From: an uncultured Prevotellaceae bacterium
GTDB lineage: Bacteria > Bacteroidota > Bacteroidia > Bacteroidales > Bacteroidaceae
Reading direction: 5' to 3'
Assembly (NCBI GenBank): GCA_900320255.1
Contig: ONRS01000052.1
Location: 1 to 39,625, forward strand
DNA length: 39,625 bases
Shown: positions 17,044-25,452 of the stretch, one piece after another
How the letters are laid out: each line of letters opens with the position of its first letter
Numbering within the stretch: position 1 is the first letter of the stretch
Notes under the pieces: model-generated
The model's database searches: none
Told to the model about the DNA's origin: nothing
Seen by the model: only the letters and a program-made list of their open reading frames with translations
Made by a program: the position numbers and the translations under genes

Positions 17044-17390
17044 TTATCAGATGCAAACAAATCAAGGGAGAGGTCTTGCTGAGGTCTCTCCTCTTCTTTT
17101 TCTTCTACCTGTTGCTCTTCACTAAACTCAAAAAGGAGCTGGCGGGCATCCGCATTGTTTTTGGTATTCAGACGATAATAGCCTCTGCGGCCAGTATTCT
17201 CGACAAGCGACTGTGCCGACTTGGAGTTACGCAGCAGATACTGTTGAACAAAAGCATGTATTTCAGAAAAGTCTGGCTGGATGAAAAGCGTACAGTTCAG
17301 GTTATAAACGTGCCTTGCTATCGACTGCACGCTTATGCCGAGTTCTCCTGCCTCTGCCAGAATTTTCTGAATCTGCTGCTCGTAAGTCAT
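17040..17390 (-). CDS. Small winged-helix-like protein with acidic tail
   Basis: The ATG at 17390 (MTYEQQIQKILAEAGELGIS) is preferred to a TTG at 17411, giving 116 residues. The first 75 residues read as a winged helix: helices in IQKILAEAGELGISVQSIAR and SEIHAFVQQYLLRN, then a wing ending GRRGYYRLN, similar in order to HARE-HTH type domains. The rest (from about 76) is acidic and glutamine-rich with EEQQVEEKEEERPQQ. It is probably a DNA-associated regulator or accessory protein, but I do not recognise the exact family. It lies downstream of the DUF2582-like gene, separated by a strong hairpin terminator, so its expression may depend on readthrough. No promoter of its own was seen. Confidence 0.65.
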   Translation of the reverse strand: MTYEQQIQKILAEAGELGISVQSIARHVYNLNCTLFIQPDFSEIHAFVQQYLLRNSKSAQSLVENTGRRGYYRLNTKNNADARQLLFEFSEEQQVEEKEEERPQQDLSLDLFASDN

Positions 17391-17414
17391 TTGTCCGTTG
17401 TACGTTGTCAACTA

Positions 17415-17452
17415 AAAAAGGCTGGTAAGACATAAGCGCTACCAGCCTTTTT
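17415..17452 (-). terminator. Intrinsic terminator after the H1-like winged-helix gene
   Basis: AAAAAGGCTGGTA (17415-17427) and its perfect complement TACCAGCCTTTTT (17440-17452) form a 13-bp stem with a 12-base loop. On the minus strand a T-run follows the stem; the symmetric A/T arms allow use in both directions. Confidence 0.85.
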
Positions 17453-17469
17453 GCTATTTGATTCGTGGA

Positions 17470-17769
17470 TTAAGCCAATGTAATCTTAGCCTCTGCATCA
17501 ACAATCTTGCCCTCCTTGAAGAGCCATCCCATACCGAGCAGAGTCTCCTCCTCGCTAATCTTTGCAGCCTTAGCAATTTCCTTAACGGTCAGAGCCTTAC
17601 CAGCTGCTGCCAGTGCCTGATAAACATCTCCTGCCTTGAAACCGACATTTTCTGCATTCAGTACAATTGCTGCCTTCTTAGGAGCTGCAGCCTTCTTCAC
17701 GGTTTCCTTCTTGGGCTCAGCAGCCTTTGTTGCTGCGGCCTTCTTCGTTGTAGTTTTCTTTTCTGCCAT
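17470..17769 (-). CDS. DUF2582-like winged-helix protein with histone-H1-like Lys/Ala tail
   Basis: The 99-residue protein has two parts. Residues 1-35 are a lysine/alanine-rich tail with KKTTTKKAAATKAA, KKETVKKAAAPKKAA. Residues 36-99 form a compact winged helix (AGDVYQALAAAGKALTVKEI, then SEEETLLGMGWLFKEGKI), a good fit to the DUF2582 (winged helix-turn-helix) family, where the same AGxVxxAL...LxxxEIAKxxxISEExxxxALGWLxREGKI pattern occurs. A basic tail joined to a winged helix is the architecture of histone H1-like nucleoid proteins, so DNA binding or compaction is likely but inferred. It has its own promoter box (TACCTTTG at 17833-17840) and an intrinsic terminator, so it is probably a highly expressed single-gene unit. 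Confidence 0.82.
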   Translation of the reverse strand: MAEKKTTTKKAAATKAAEPKKETVKKAAAPKKAAIVLNAENVGFKAGDVYQALAAAGKALTVKEIAKAAKISEEETLLGMGWLFKEGKIVDAEAKITLA

Positions 17770-17832
17770 AGTTTTTTTAAAATTAGTTCACGTATTGAAA
17801 TTGTGTTGAATCTTCTCTCAAATTTCTGCGTG

Positions 17833-17840
17833 CAAAGGTA
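17833..17840 (-). promoter_or_regulatory. -7 box of the H1-like winged-helix gene
   Basis: Minus-strand TACCTTTG, about 63 bases upstream of the ATG at 17769. A matching -33 TTTG at 19 bases is not obvious. Confidence 0.55.
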
Positions 17841-17895
17841 CAACAAACCGTGACATTAAGTAACTGATAATAAGGCTATTTTATAAAAACAGCTA

Positions 17896-19656
17896 TTATT
17901 CTTGACGTAAGTCAATTTTCAGTTGCAGTTCTTCCAGCTGTTTCGGGTCAAGTTCGCCAGGAGCATCCAGCATGACATCACGTCCGCTATTGTTCTTCGG
18001 GAAGGCTATGCAGTCACGAATGCTGTCCAAGCCGGCCATGATGCTCACAAAGCGGTCGAGACCGAAGGCAAGACCTGCATGAGGAGGTGCTCCGTACTTG
18101 AATGCATTAATAAGGAAGCCGAACTGGGCCATAGCGCGCTCGGGCGTGAAACCAAGAATCTCGAACATCTTTTCCTGCAGCTTGCCGTCGTGGATACGCA
18201 ATGAGCCGCCACCGACCTCAATGCCGTTGCAGACAAAGTCATAGGCCACAGCACGCACCTTCTCTGGAGCCGTGTCAAGCAGAGGAATGTCATCAGGATT
18301 AGGCAGGGTGAACGGATGGTGAGTAGCCATCAAGCGCTGCTCCTCGTCGCTCCACTCAAAGAGCGGGAAATCAACAATCCAGAGGCACTCAAACTTATTC
18401 TTGTCACGCAAGTCGAGGCGGTCGCCCATTTCCAGACGCAGCGTGCAGAGCTGTGTGCGGGTCTTGTTGGCCTTGTCACCACTCAGAATGAGAACCAGGT
18501 CACCGTCTTTGGCTCCTGTCACCTCCTTCAGCTTAGCCCATACTGCAGGCTCGTAGAACTTATCGATGGACGACTTCACGGTGCCATCCTGATTGAACTT
18601 CACATAGACCAGGCCCTTAGCTCCAACCTGCGGACGCTTCACAAAGTCGGTCAGCTGGTCAAGCTGCTTACGGGTGTAATCAGCACAGCCGGGAACTACG
18701 ATGCCGCCGATATACGCTGCCTCGTTGAAGACGGGGAATGTGCCCGTGCCCTTCAGCACGTCCATCAGTTCCACAAACTCCATGCCGAAGCGCAAATCGG
18801 GCTTGTCGCTGCCGAAACGGCGCATGGCTTCATGCCACGTCATGCGCTGCAGTGGCGGCAGCTCTACACCACGCACCTCCTTGAACAAGTGACGGGCCAG
18901 GTCTTCAAAGATTTCCAGTACGTCCTCCTGGTCTGCAAACGACATCTCACAGTCTATCTGCGTAAACTCCGGCTGACGGTCAGCACGCAGGTCTTCGTCA
19001 CGGAAACACTTGGCAATCTGGAAATAGCGGTCAAAGCCCGACACCATCAACAGTTGCTTCAGCGTCTGCGGACTCTGCGGCAGGGCGTAGAACTGTCCGG
19101 GATTCATACGTGAGGGCACCACAAAGTCGCGTGCTCCCTCAGGCGTGGAACCAATAAGAATAGGTGTTTCCACCTCAATGAAGTTCTTGTTGTCAAGGAA
19201 GTTCCGGATGAGAATGGTCATACGGTGACGCAGTTCCAGATTCTTACGGACACAATTACGGCGCAAGTCCAGATAGCGGTACTTCATGCGGAGGTCATCG
19301 CCGCCGTCAGTATTATCCTCAATAATAAAAGGAGGAGTCTGGCTCTCACTCAGCACATTGAGTGCTGTTGCTATCACCTCAATCTCGCCCGTTGGCAGGT
19401 TCTTGTTCTTACTCTCACGCTCATTGACCGTACCCTTTACCTGAATACACCACTCACGCCCCAGCTTATTGGCCTGTTCGCAAAGTGCAGCATCCTTAGC
19501 TTCGTTAAACACCAACTGTGTGATACCATAACGGTCGCGCAGATCAACAAAAGTCATTCCGCCCATCTTACGTGAGCGCTGAACCCATCCGGCCAGCGTT
19601 ACCACGCTGCCGGCATCGGTGAGCCGAAGCTCACCACATGTTTTACTCCTATACAT
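17896..19656 (-). CDS. aspS: Aspartyl-tRNA synthetase
   Basis: The 586-residue protein is a bacterial-type class II AspRS. The N-terminal OB-fold anticodon domain opens [20 protein letters not shown] and includes [20 protein letters not shown]. The catalytic core shows [20 protein letters not shown], motif 2 in [18 protein letters not shown] and motif 3 in [12 protein letters not shown], with the bacterial insertion (GAD-type) domain between. It charges tRNA-Asp with aspartate in the cytoplasm. Length and motifs are full, with no sign of damage. Its promoter (19692-19722) is a perfect consensus with a leader of about 30 bases. The gene stands alone on the minus strand, followed by the H1-like gene that has its own promoter. 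Confidence 0.97.
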   Translation of the reverse strand: MYRSKTCGELRLTDAGSVVTLAGWVQRSRKMGGMTFVDLRDRYGITQLVFNEAKDAALCEQANKLGREWCIQVKGTVNERESKNKNLPTGEIEVIATALNVLSESQTPPFIIEDNTDGGDDLRMKYRYLDLRRNCVRKNLELRHRMTILIRNFLDNKNFIEVETPILIGSTPEGARDFVVPSRMNPGQFYALPQSPQTLKQLLMVSGFDRYFQIAKCFRDEDLRADRQPEFTQIDCEMSFADQEDVLEIFEDLARHLFKEVRGVELPPLQRMTWHEAMRRFGSDKPDLRFGMEFVELMDVLKGTGTFPVFNEAAYIGGIVVPGCADYTRKQLDQLTDFVKRPQVGAKGLVYVKFNQDGTVKSSIDKFYEPAVWAKLKEVTGAKDGDLVLILSGDKANKTRTQLCTLRLEMGDRLDLRDKNKFECLWIVDFPLFEWSDEEQRLMATHHPFTLPNPDDIPLLDTAPEKVRAVAYDFVCNGIEVGGGSLRIHDGKLQEKMFEILGFTPERAMAQFGFLINAFKYGAPPHAGLAFGLDRFVSIMAGLDSIRDCIAFPKNNSGRDVMLDAPGELDPKQLEELQLKIDLRQE

Positions 19657-19691
19657 ATTCTTATTTTATATAATATTTTCATTTTAGTCTG

Positions 19692-19722
19692 CAAAGGTAC
19701 TAATAAGTAATAATAATACAAA
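19692..19722 (-). promoter_or_regulatory. aspS promoter
   Basis: Minus strand: TTTG (19719-19722), exact 19-base spacer, TACCTTTG (19692-19699), 35 bases before the aspS ATG. Confidence 0.85.
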
Positions 19723-19836
19723 ATAAAAAAAGCATTTTTAATTTTTATTGTCGGGCATAGGGTGTTCTCCAAGCAAATCTACATAGATTAAACATGCTTT
19801 ACACCATGTTCTGCAAGCTTTCCTGCCTACTTGGCG

Positions 19837-19991
19837 CATGAATTGTATTAAGTTTTCCCGAGATTGTTATATATTTTTCCCGAGATTTCAATCACTTTTT
19901 CCCGAGATTTGAGGTGAGAATCTCGGGAAAAACACATGAGAATCTCGGGAAAAATATATAACAATCTCGGGAAAACAAAAAACAATTCATG
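19837..19991. repeat. 155-bp palindromic element with six TCCCGAGATT words
   Basis: Two perfect 35-base inverted arms (19853-19887 and 19941-19975) flank a central perfect 14-bp hairpin (19896-19909 with 19919-19932, loop 9 bases). The two 8-base gaps between arms and hairpin are equal, and the symmetry goes on outward with 13 of 16 matches to 19837 and 19991. The word TCCCGAGATT occurs three times, then its complement AATCTCGGGA three times, each preceded or followed by a T- or A-run. It lies in the 551-base gap between aspS and the DUF1573 gene. No gene is seen inside. It could form a large cruciform or a long RNA hairpin. Confidence 0.95.
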
Positions 19992-20132
19992 GACGAAGTC
20001 AGAAGAAAATGTGCGCAAACAGGCAAAGAAGCACGTGCCAAGCAGCTGAAAATGCTATGCTTTTTACCTTGCGAAGCCGCTCCACTCCCTTTGCAAGAAA
20101 TATTAAATAAGTGTAAAATCACTGTTAAAAGT
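19992..20132. other. Gene-free remainder of the aspS/DUF1573 gap
   Basis: An open frame continues from the palindrome (ATG at 19989) into the DUF1573 gene without a stop, encoding for example TGKEARAKQLKMLCFLPCEA. I do not call it coding, because a promoter and a good signal-peptide start lie downstream. The stretch may be part of the same intergenic element as the palindrome. Bases 19723-19836 show no gene or repeat. Confidence 0.5.
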
Positions 20133-20163
20133 ATTGAAATACAAGAAAAATACTTTACTTTTG
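20133..20163 (+). promoter_or_regulatory. Promoter of the DUF1573 gene
   Basis: ATTG (20133-20136), 19-base spacer, TACTTTTG (20156-20163), 44 bases before the ATG at 20208. It rules out the longer reading from 19989. Confidence 0.7.
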
Positions 20164-20207
20164 TGGCCAAGAAACGTCAAAAAGACAAAACAAAACACTT
20201 AAAAGAT

Positions 20208-20591
20208 ATGAAGAAACTGGTACTTATGTCACTGTTGCTGGTATGCGGATTCAGTTTCGCAGCAGCACAGGCTGAGATTAAATTTGACAAACTGACCCAT
20301 AACTTCGGGACGTTCTCGGAGAAAGAGGCCAAGGTTTCATGTGTGTTCACTTATACTAATGTGGGCGATGCTCCACTGGTCATCAACCAGGCAGTAGCCA
20401 GCTGTGGCTGCACGGTACCTGAATACACCAAGACACCTGTTCAGCCTGGAGAGTCTGGACAAATCAAGGTAACTTACAATGGTTCAGGGAAATTCCCCGG
20501 TCACTTCAAGAAATCAATCACCGTCCGCACAAACGGAAAAGTGGAAATGACGCGTCTCTATATTGAAGGCGACATGACAGAAGCAAAATAA
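20208..20591 (+). CDS. DUF1573-domain exported protein
   Basis: The start is set at 20208 (MKKLVLMSLLLVCGFSFAAA) because this gives a clean signal peptide and lies downstream of the promoter; the open frame extends back to 19989 but that part lies in a palindromic intergenic element. The 127-residue protein has the DUF1573 signature: HNFGTFSEKEAKVSCVFTYT, then NVGDAPLVI, VASCGCTVPEY, and PVQPGESGQIKVTYN followed by FPGHFKKSITVRTN. This is an Ig-like fold found in exported Bacteroidota proteins; its molecular role is unknown. It forms a single-gene unit closed by the terminator at 20603-20629. Confidence 0.9.
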   Translation: MKKLVLMSLLLVCGFSFAAAQAEIKFDKLTHNFGTFSEKEAKVSCVFTYTNVGDAPLVINQAVASCGCTVPEYTKTPVQPGESGQIKVTYNGSGKFPGHFKKSITVRTNGKVEMTRLYIEGDMTEAK

Positions 20592-20602
20592 GCTATAACA
20601 AT

Positions 20603-20629
20603 TAAAAAGCCCGGCTGAACCGGGCTTTT
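20603..20629 (+). terminator. Intrinsic terminator between the DUF1573 and DUF3078 genes
   Basis: AAAAAGCCCGG (20603-20613), loop CTGAA, CCGGGCTTTTT (20619-20629). The A/T-tailed stem can stop both converging transcripts. Confidence 0.9.
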
Positions 20630-20637
20630 TATATGGA

Positions 20638-21936
20638 TCAGAAGTTGTAGCTGAATCCTAACGAACAGTACTCCATGAACTGCCAGTAACCCAGTTCACC
20701 GTCACGCGATCCGCTGTCGTCGAATCGCGGATACAGGTAGAGGTTGGTTGTAATAAACTTGCTGACTTTCAGTTCGAGGGTGTTCTCCCACTCCACCAAG
20801 GCACGCTTATAGGAAGTATAGCCATAGAGCCGGGTCTTCCATGTAATCTGCTCTGCCAGCTTCCACGTCAGGTCAACCGTCAGCTGCGAACCTATGTCGT
20901 GCATGGCATGTTTGCCTTCGTCCAGACCATAGCTGGTAGAAAGTCCCAAACGGCTGACGTAACGGAAGTTATAAGAAAGGGGTGAAAGGTTGATGGTACC
21001 GGTCAGTTTCTTGTTCAGTGCCTCAACGGTGTAATCCATACCAAGACCAAGGTTCAAGTCGAAAGGCGAGAAGAAATCAGAGTATGTCTTTTCATCGTTG
21101 GTCTTTAGGCCGCGTGCAAACTGGGTGTAGGCCAGCAGTTGCAGCGTGTAGTACCATTTCTTGTGGGCCTGCAGGCCGAGTTTACTGGTAAGACGCAGCA
21201 GGTCGTTGTTAGCCTTGAACTTGTGCACGGTATCACTCTTTGATGTCTGGAAGCCTAACTTCATCTCCAGCTTGTTGTCCCACTTCACCTTTTGCTTATT
21301 GTTGTAGTTGGCCTCCACGGTCAGGCTGGCCAGCATGGAGTAGTTGCTCTCACCGCCCTTGTGCCAGTTAGAGGTAATATAGTTCTGCAGGAACTGCAGG
21401 TAATAATCGCCCTTAAAGGTCCAGAAATTAGGTTTGGTAATCATCACACCCTCATCGACAGGGGCATCGGGAGTGTCTTCCGGCACAGGTGCCACCTGCT
21501 CGGCCAGTTCCACATCCTGCGTCTGGGGCACTTCGACGTCATTGCGTATGGTGCCGGCAGCCCTGAGACGGTTCTCACTGTTCACCAGGAGGTCCGGGCG
21601 TTTCAGATAAATGCCCATTAAGGCTTCATCAACGGCATAGTCAGCATCATTTGACACAAACGAGCTGAGCGTGAGTTTCTTTGAAGCAGCCGAGTGGTAG
21701 AACGTAGGGGGCACGAAGAGCCGGTAGAAGGCTCCGTTCGGGTGACAGCCTTGCTGGCAGGCGTTTGCCTTGGTGACAGAATCGAGGCGTGCTTTGAGAA
21801 TGTTAATAGAATCAACGTAGTTACGAACGATTTGGGCTGTGTCAGCCACCGGCTGTGACACGCGGCGCTGGGCCATAACATTGGTGCTCATGAAGGCCAG
21901 CGCAAGTACTAATGTAAGAATTTGACTGCGTTTCAT
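20638..21936 (-). CDS. DUF3078 outer-membrane beta-barrel-like protein
   Basis: The ATG at 21936 starts a signal peptide (MKRSQILTLVLALAFMSTNV...MAQ), giving 432 residues; an in-frame ATG at 21966 lies on the -7 box. After a variable linker rich in Pro, Val and Glu (about 130-165) the C-terminal two thirds are aromatic, alternating beta-strands: NFWTFKGDYYLQFLQNYITS, NWHKGGESNYSMLASLTVEA, and repeated strands ending in FSYNF, a terminal aromatic typical of outer-membrane barrels. This matches DUF3078, a Bacteroidota outer-membrane family of unknown function. It is divergent from yidC, and their promoters form an inverted repeat. Confidence 0.88.
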   Translation of the reverse strand: MKRSQILTLVLALAFMSTNVMAQRRVSQPVADTAQIVRNYVDSINILKARLDSVTKANACQQGCHPNGAFYRLFVPPTFYHSAASKKLTLSSFVSNDADYAVDEALMGIYLKRPDLLVNSENRLRAAGTIRNDVEVPQTQDVELAEQVAPVPEDTPDAPVDEGVMITKPNFWTFKGDYYLQFLQNYITSNWHKGGESNYSMLASLTVEANYNNKQKVKWDNKLEMKLGFQTSKSDTVHKFKANNDLLRLTSKLGLQAHKKWYYTLQLLAYTQFARGLKTNDEKTYSDFFSPFDLNLGLGMDYTVEALNKKLTGTINLSPLSYNFRYVSRLGLSTSYGLDEGKHAMHDIGSQLTVDLTWKLAEQITWKTRLYGYTSYKRALVEWENTLELKVSKFITTNLYLYPRFDDSGSRDGELGYWQFMEYCSLGFSYNF

Positions 21937-21961
21937 AATGTTATATTTTTTAATATTTGTC

Positions 21962-22024
21962 TGCAAAGGTACAAAATAATTCTTAATTCTTAATTCTTAA
22001 TGCAAAATATTTTGTACCTTTGCA
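21962..22024. promoter_or_regulatory. Divergent DUF3078/yidC promoters built as a 17-bp inverted repeat
   Basis: TGCAAAGGTACAAAATA (21962-21978) and its exact complement TATTTTGTACCTTTGCA (22008-22024) each contain a -7 box TACCTTTG, one for each strand (21964-21971 minus, 22015-22022 plus). The 29-base spacer holds three tandem ATTCTTA-type heptamers. Neither side shows a TTTG at 19 bases. Confidence 0.8.
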
Positions 22025-22063
22025 CCTTGTTATGTAGAATTGAAATTAATAAAAACATCAGAT

Positions 22064-23983
22064 ATGAACAAAAACAACATTATCGGCTTTACCCTCATTG
22101 CGTTGGTACTCATTGCCTTCAGCTGGTTTAACCAACCATCAGCTGAGCAAATAGAGGCAAAAATGAAGCAGGACTCCATTGAGACTGCAATGAGAGCCAA
22201 AGCCGAACAAGCCAAGAAGTTGGCTGAACAAACACGCAAGGCGGAGGCTGAAGCCGCTGCCAAAGGCGACACCACCAATGTTTTCCATGCTGCACTGAAC
22301 GGTGAGAACAAAGACATCGTTCTGAAAAACGACAAGCTGGAACTGACCATTTCAACCAAAGGCGGCGTTCTGAGCAAGGCCATCATTAAGGACTTTACCG
22401 GCCATCACAAGAATGCCGAGGGAAAGTATGACGCATCGCTCGACACCAAGGACCTAACGCTCTTTGAAGGGAAGGACCAGTGCCTGAATTTCATGTTGGC
22501 CGGTAAGCAGGACAACATTGTGACGAAGGACATGTTCTTCACGCCGTCGAACGTGACTGACAGCACGGTCACCATGACGCTAAGCGCTGCCACTGGCGGT
22601 GCCCTCATCATCGACTACTCGCTGAACGAGGACTACCTGCTCTCCATGTCGGTACATGCCGAGGGGCTGAGCAACATGTTTGCTCCCAACTACACACAGA
22701 TGGACCTTGAGTGGGACGGCCGCGCCCGCCAACAGGAGAAAGGCTTTACCTTTGAGGGCCGCTATGCTACTCTTACTTATAAGGAGTCACAAGGCGGTAC
22801 TGACTATCTGAGTGAGACATCAGCCAAGGAAGACGAGAAAATTGAAGAGCAGCTTGACTGGGTTGCCTTCAAGAACCAGTTCTTCTCTGCCGTGCTTATC
22901 TCCAAGGATAACTTTGCCGGCGGATCGCTGCTCACCAGTATTCCGCAGGACAAGGAAAGCGGCTACCTGAAGAACTATAAGGCCAAACTGAAAACGGCCT
23001 TCGACCCCACAGGCAAGCAGTCGTCTGACTTTGAAATATACATAGGTCCCAATAACTACCGTCTGCTGCAGGCTGTAGAGGAAAAGAGCCACTTCGGCAA
23101 GGACCTTGACATGCAGCAACTCGTTTATCTGGGCTGGCCTCTGTTCCGTTACATCAACCGGTTCTTCACCATCTACGTCTTCGACTGGCTCACCCGTTGG
23201 GGACTGCCCATGGGCGTGGTGCTTATCCTGATTACCCTGCTTCTGAAAGCCATTACCTACCCCATGGTAAGAAAGAGCTACATGTCGAGTGCCAAGATGC
23301 GTGTGCTGAAACCGAAGCTCGATGCGCTGACCAAGGAGTACGACAAGCCCGAGGATGCCATGATGAAACAGCAGAAGATGATGGAGATGTACTCGCGCTA
23401 CGGCGTCAGCCCGCTGTCAGGCTGTCTGCCCATGCTGATTCAGATGCCTATCTGGATTGCCATGTTCAACTTCGTTCCTAATGCCATTCAGTTGCGCGGA
23501 CAGTCGTTCCTCTGGATTGAGGACCTATCGACCTACGACCCCATCATTGAGTGGAACAGCCATATCTGGGGCATTGGCGACCATCTGTCGCTGACGTGTA
23601 TCCTGTTCTGCGTGGCCAACCTCGCCTACTCCTACATGTCCATGCGCCAGCAGAAGGACCAGATGGTAGGTCAGCAGGCTGAGCAGATGAAGATGATGCA
23701 ATGGATGATGTACCTTATGCCACTTATGTTCTTCTTCATGTTCAATGACTACTCTGCTGGTCTGAACTTCTACTACTTCATCTCGCTCTTCTTCTCGGCA
23801 GCCATCATGTGGCTGCTGCGCAAGACGACCAACGACGCTAAGTTGCTGGCCATTCTCGAGGCGCGCTACCAGGAGAACAAGAACAACCCCAAGAAGCAGA
23901 GCGGACTGGCTGCACGCCTGGAAGCACTGCAGAAAAAGAACGAAGAACTGCAACGACAGAGACAAAACGGATATAAGAAATGA
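22064..23983 (+). CDS. yidC: Membrane protein insertase YidC
   Basis: The start is the ATG at 22064 (MNKNNIIGFTLIALVLIAFS), giving 639 residues; an ATG at 22040 would add 8 polar residues before the first membrane span. Order seen: N-terminal membrane span, a charged helix, a large periplasmic domain (about 75-345, starting near IVLKNDKLELTISTKGGVLS), then the conserved insertase core of five spans from about 365: FTIYVFDWLTRWGLPMG, KAITYPMVRKSYMSSAKMRV, GVSPLSGCLPMLIQMPIWIA, and so on, ending with a basic tail. YidC inserts and folds inner-membrane proteins with or without Sec. It heads an operon with the DUF1846 gene, overlapping it by ATGA. Confidence 0.97.
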   Translation: MNKNNIIGFTLIALVLIAFSWFNQPSAEQIEAKMKQDSIETAMRAKAEQAKKLAEQTRKAEAEAAAKGDTTNVFHAALNGENKDIVLKNDKLELTISTKGGVLSKAIIKDFTGHHKNAEGKYDASLDTKDLTLFEGKDQCLNFMLAGKQDNIVTKDMFFTPSNVTDSTVTMTLSAATGGALIIDYSLNEDYLLSMSVHAEGLSNMFAPNYTQMDLEWDGRARQQEKGFTFEGRYATLTYKESQGGTDYLSETSAKEDEKIEEQLDWVAFKNQFFSAVLISKDNFAGGSLLTSIPQDKESGYLKNYKAKLKTAFDPTGKQSSDFEIYIGPNNYRLLQAVEEKSHFGKDLDMQQLVYLGWPLFRYINRFFTIYVFDWLTRWGLPMGVVLILITLLLKAITYPMVRKSYMSSAKMRVLKPKLDALTKEYDKPEDAMMKQQKMMEMYSRYGVSPLSGCLPMLIQMPIWIAMFNFVPNAIQLRGQSFLWIEDLSTYDPIIEWNSHIWGIGDHLSLTCILFCVANLAYSYMSMRQQKDQMVGQQAEQMKMMQWMMYLMPLMFFFMFNDYSAGLNFYYFISLFFSAAIMWLLRKTTNDAKLLAILEARYQENKNNPKKQSGLAARLEALQKKNEELQRQRQNGYKK

Positions 23984-25443
23984 AAATTGGATTTGACAAC
24001 GATAAATATCTCAAGATTCAGTCGGAGCACATCCGCGAACGTATAACGAAGTTCAACGGAAAGCTCTATCTGGAACTTGGGGGAAAACTCTTCGATGACC
24101 ATCATGCCTCACGGGTTCTTCCCGGCTTTAAGCCCGACAGCAAACTGCGCATGTTCGCACAGCTGCGTGATCAGCTGGAGATTGTCATCGTGGTAAGTGC
24201 CGACGACATAGAGAAGAATAAGGTACGTGCCGACCTCGGCATTACGTACGATGAGGACGTGCTGCGACTGCGCGAGGAATTCATGAACCGCAACTTCATG
24301 GTGGGCAGTGTGGTGATTACCCACTACGACGGACAGCGTGCCGCCGACCAGTTCCGCCACAGACTGGAGCGCATGGGCATTCGCTCATACGTTCATTACC
24401 TCATCGACGGCTACCCCCACAACGTGAAACTCATTGCCAGCGACGAGGGCTTCGGCAAGAACGACTACGTGGAGACCACCCACGAGCTGGTCATCGTGAC
24501 GGCCCCCGGCCCGGGCTCTGGTAAGATGGCGGTCTGCCTCAGTCAGCTCTACAACGAGAACAAGCGTGGCATACGTGCCGGTTATGCCAAGTTTGAGACG
24601 TTCCCCGTGTGGAACCTGCCGCTGAAGCACCCCGTCAACATTGCCTACGAAGCAGCTACCGCCGACCTCAACGATGTCAATATGATTGACCCCTTCCACC
24701 TGGAAGCCTACGACAAGATTGCCGTCAATTACAACCGCGACATAGAAATATTCCCTGTACTGAACGCACTCTTCGAAGGCATCTACGGCGATAACCCCTA
24801 TAAGTCGCCTACCGACATGGGGGTTAACATGGTTGGATTCTGCATCAGCGACGATGAGGTTTGCTGCAACGCAAGCCGCGAGGAGATTATCCGCCGTTAC
24901 TACGACGCCACCAACAAACTGGCTGATGGTGCCGACAACGAGAATGAGGTCCACAAGATTCAGATGCTCTTCAACCAGGCAAAGATTACTACGGCCTACC
25001 GGCGTGTCACCGTGGCGGCAGCTGCCAAGAAGGAACTCAGCGGACACACCGCAGCAGCCATGGAACTGGCTGACGGCAGCATCATTACTGCCAAGTCATC
25101 ACCCCTGCTCGGCTGTTCGGCTGCCCTGCTGCTTAACGCCACAAAGCACCTGGCTGGCATCGACCATGAGGCCAAGCTCATTCCGCAGAGCCTCATAGAG
25201 CCTGTACAAAAGACCAAGACTGCATACTTAGGAGCCAAGAACCCCCGGCTGCATACTGACGAGGTACTGGTTGCCCTGAGCGTTGTGTCAGAGAGTGACG
25301 AGCGTTGCCGCCGCGCACTGGAGCAGTTGCCACAGCTGCGCGACTGTCAGGTCCACTCCACCGTCATGCTCTCAGAGGTCGATAGAAAGATATTCAAGAA
25401 ACTGGGCTGCGGGCTGACTTGCGACCCGGTAAGGAAAAAATAA
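23980..25443 (+). CDS. DUF1846-family protein
   Basis: The 487-residue protein begins MKIGFDNDKYLKIQSEHIRE and fits the DUF1846 family along its whole length. Seen: TAPGPGSGKMAVCLSQLYNE (a P-loop-like GPGSGK) and NLPLKHPVNIAYEAATADLN, which are conserved family blocks. No signal peptide or membrane span, so it is cytoplasmic. The biochemical role is not known; the P-loop-like segment suggests nucleotide binding but lacks the complete Walker pattern. Its ATG overlaps the yidC stop by four bases, and the S9 peptidase gene follows 9 bases after its own stop, so it is in one operon with both. The linkage to yidC may be only transcriptional. Confidence 0.88.
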   Translation: MKIGFDNDKYLKIQSEHIRERITKFNGKLYLELGGKLFDDHHASRVLPGFKPDSKLRMFAQLRDQLEIVIVVSADDIEKNKVRADLGITYDEDVLRLREEFMNRNFMVGSVVITHYDGQRAADQFRHRLERMGIRSYVHYLIDGYPHNVKLIASDEGFGKNDYVETTHELVIVTAPGPGSGKMAVCLSQLYNENKRGIRAGYAKFETFPVWNLPLKHPVNIAYEAATADLNDVNMIDPFHLEAYDKIAVNYNRDIEIFPVLNALFEGIYGDNPYKSPTDMGVNMVGFCISDDEVCCNASREEIIRRYYDATNKLADGADNENEVHKIQMLFNQAKITTAYRRVTVAAAAKKELSGHTAAAMELADGSIITAKSSPLLGCSAALLLNATKHLAGIDHEAKLIPQSLIEPVQKTKTAYLGAKNPRLHTDEVLVALSVVSESDERCRRALEQLPQLRDCQVHSTVMLSEVDRKIFKKLGCGLTCDPVRKK

Positions 25444-25452
25444 CAACATATT

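Noticed and set aside
18316-19113. Plus-strand open frame of 265 codons
   Set aside because: It is the complement of aspS, whose motifs are unmistakable.
19853-19975. CRISPR-like repeat array
   Set aside because: The words are inverted, spacers are 8-9 bases or absent of unique content, and no cas genes are near.
19989-20207. 73-codon N-terminal extension of the DUF1573 protein
   Set aside because: It starts in the palindrome, precedes a good promoter and would bury the signal peptide.
24385-25047. Minus-strand open frame of 220 codons
   Set aside because: It is opposite the DUF1846 gene and has no recognisable features.
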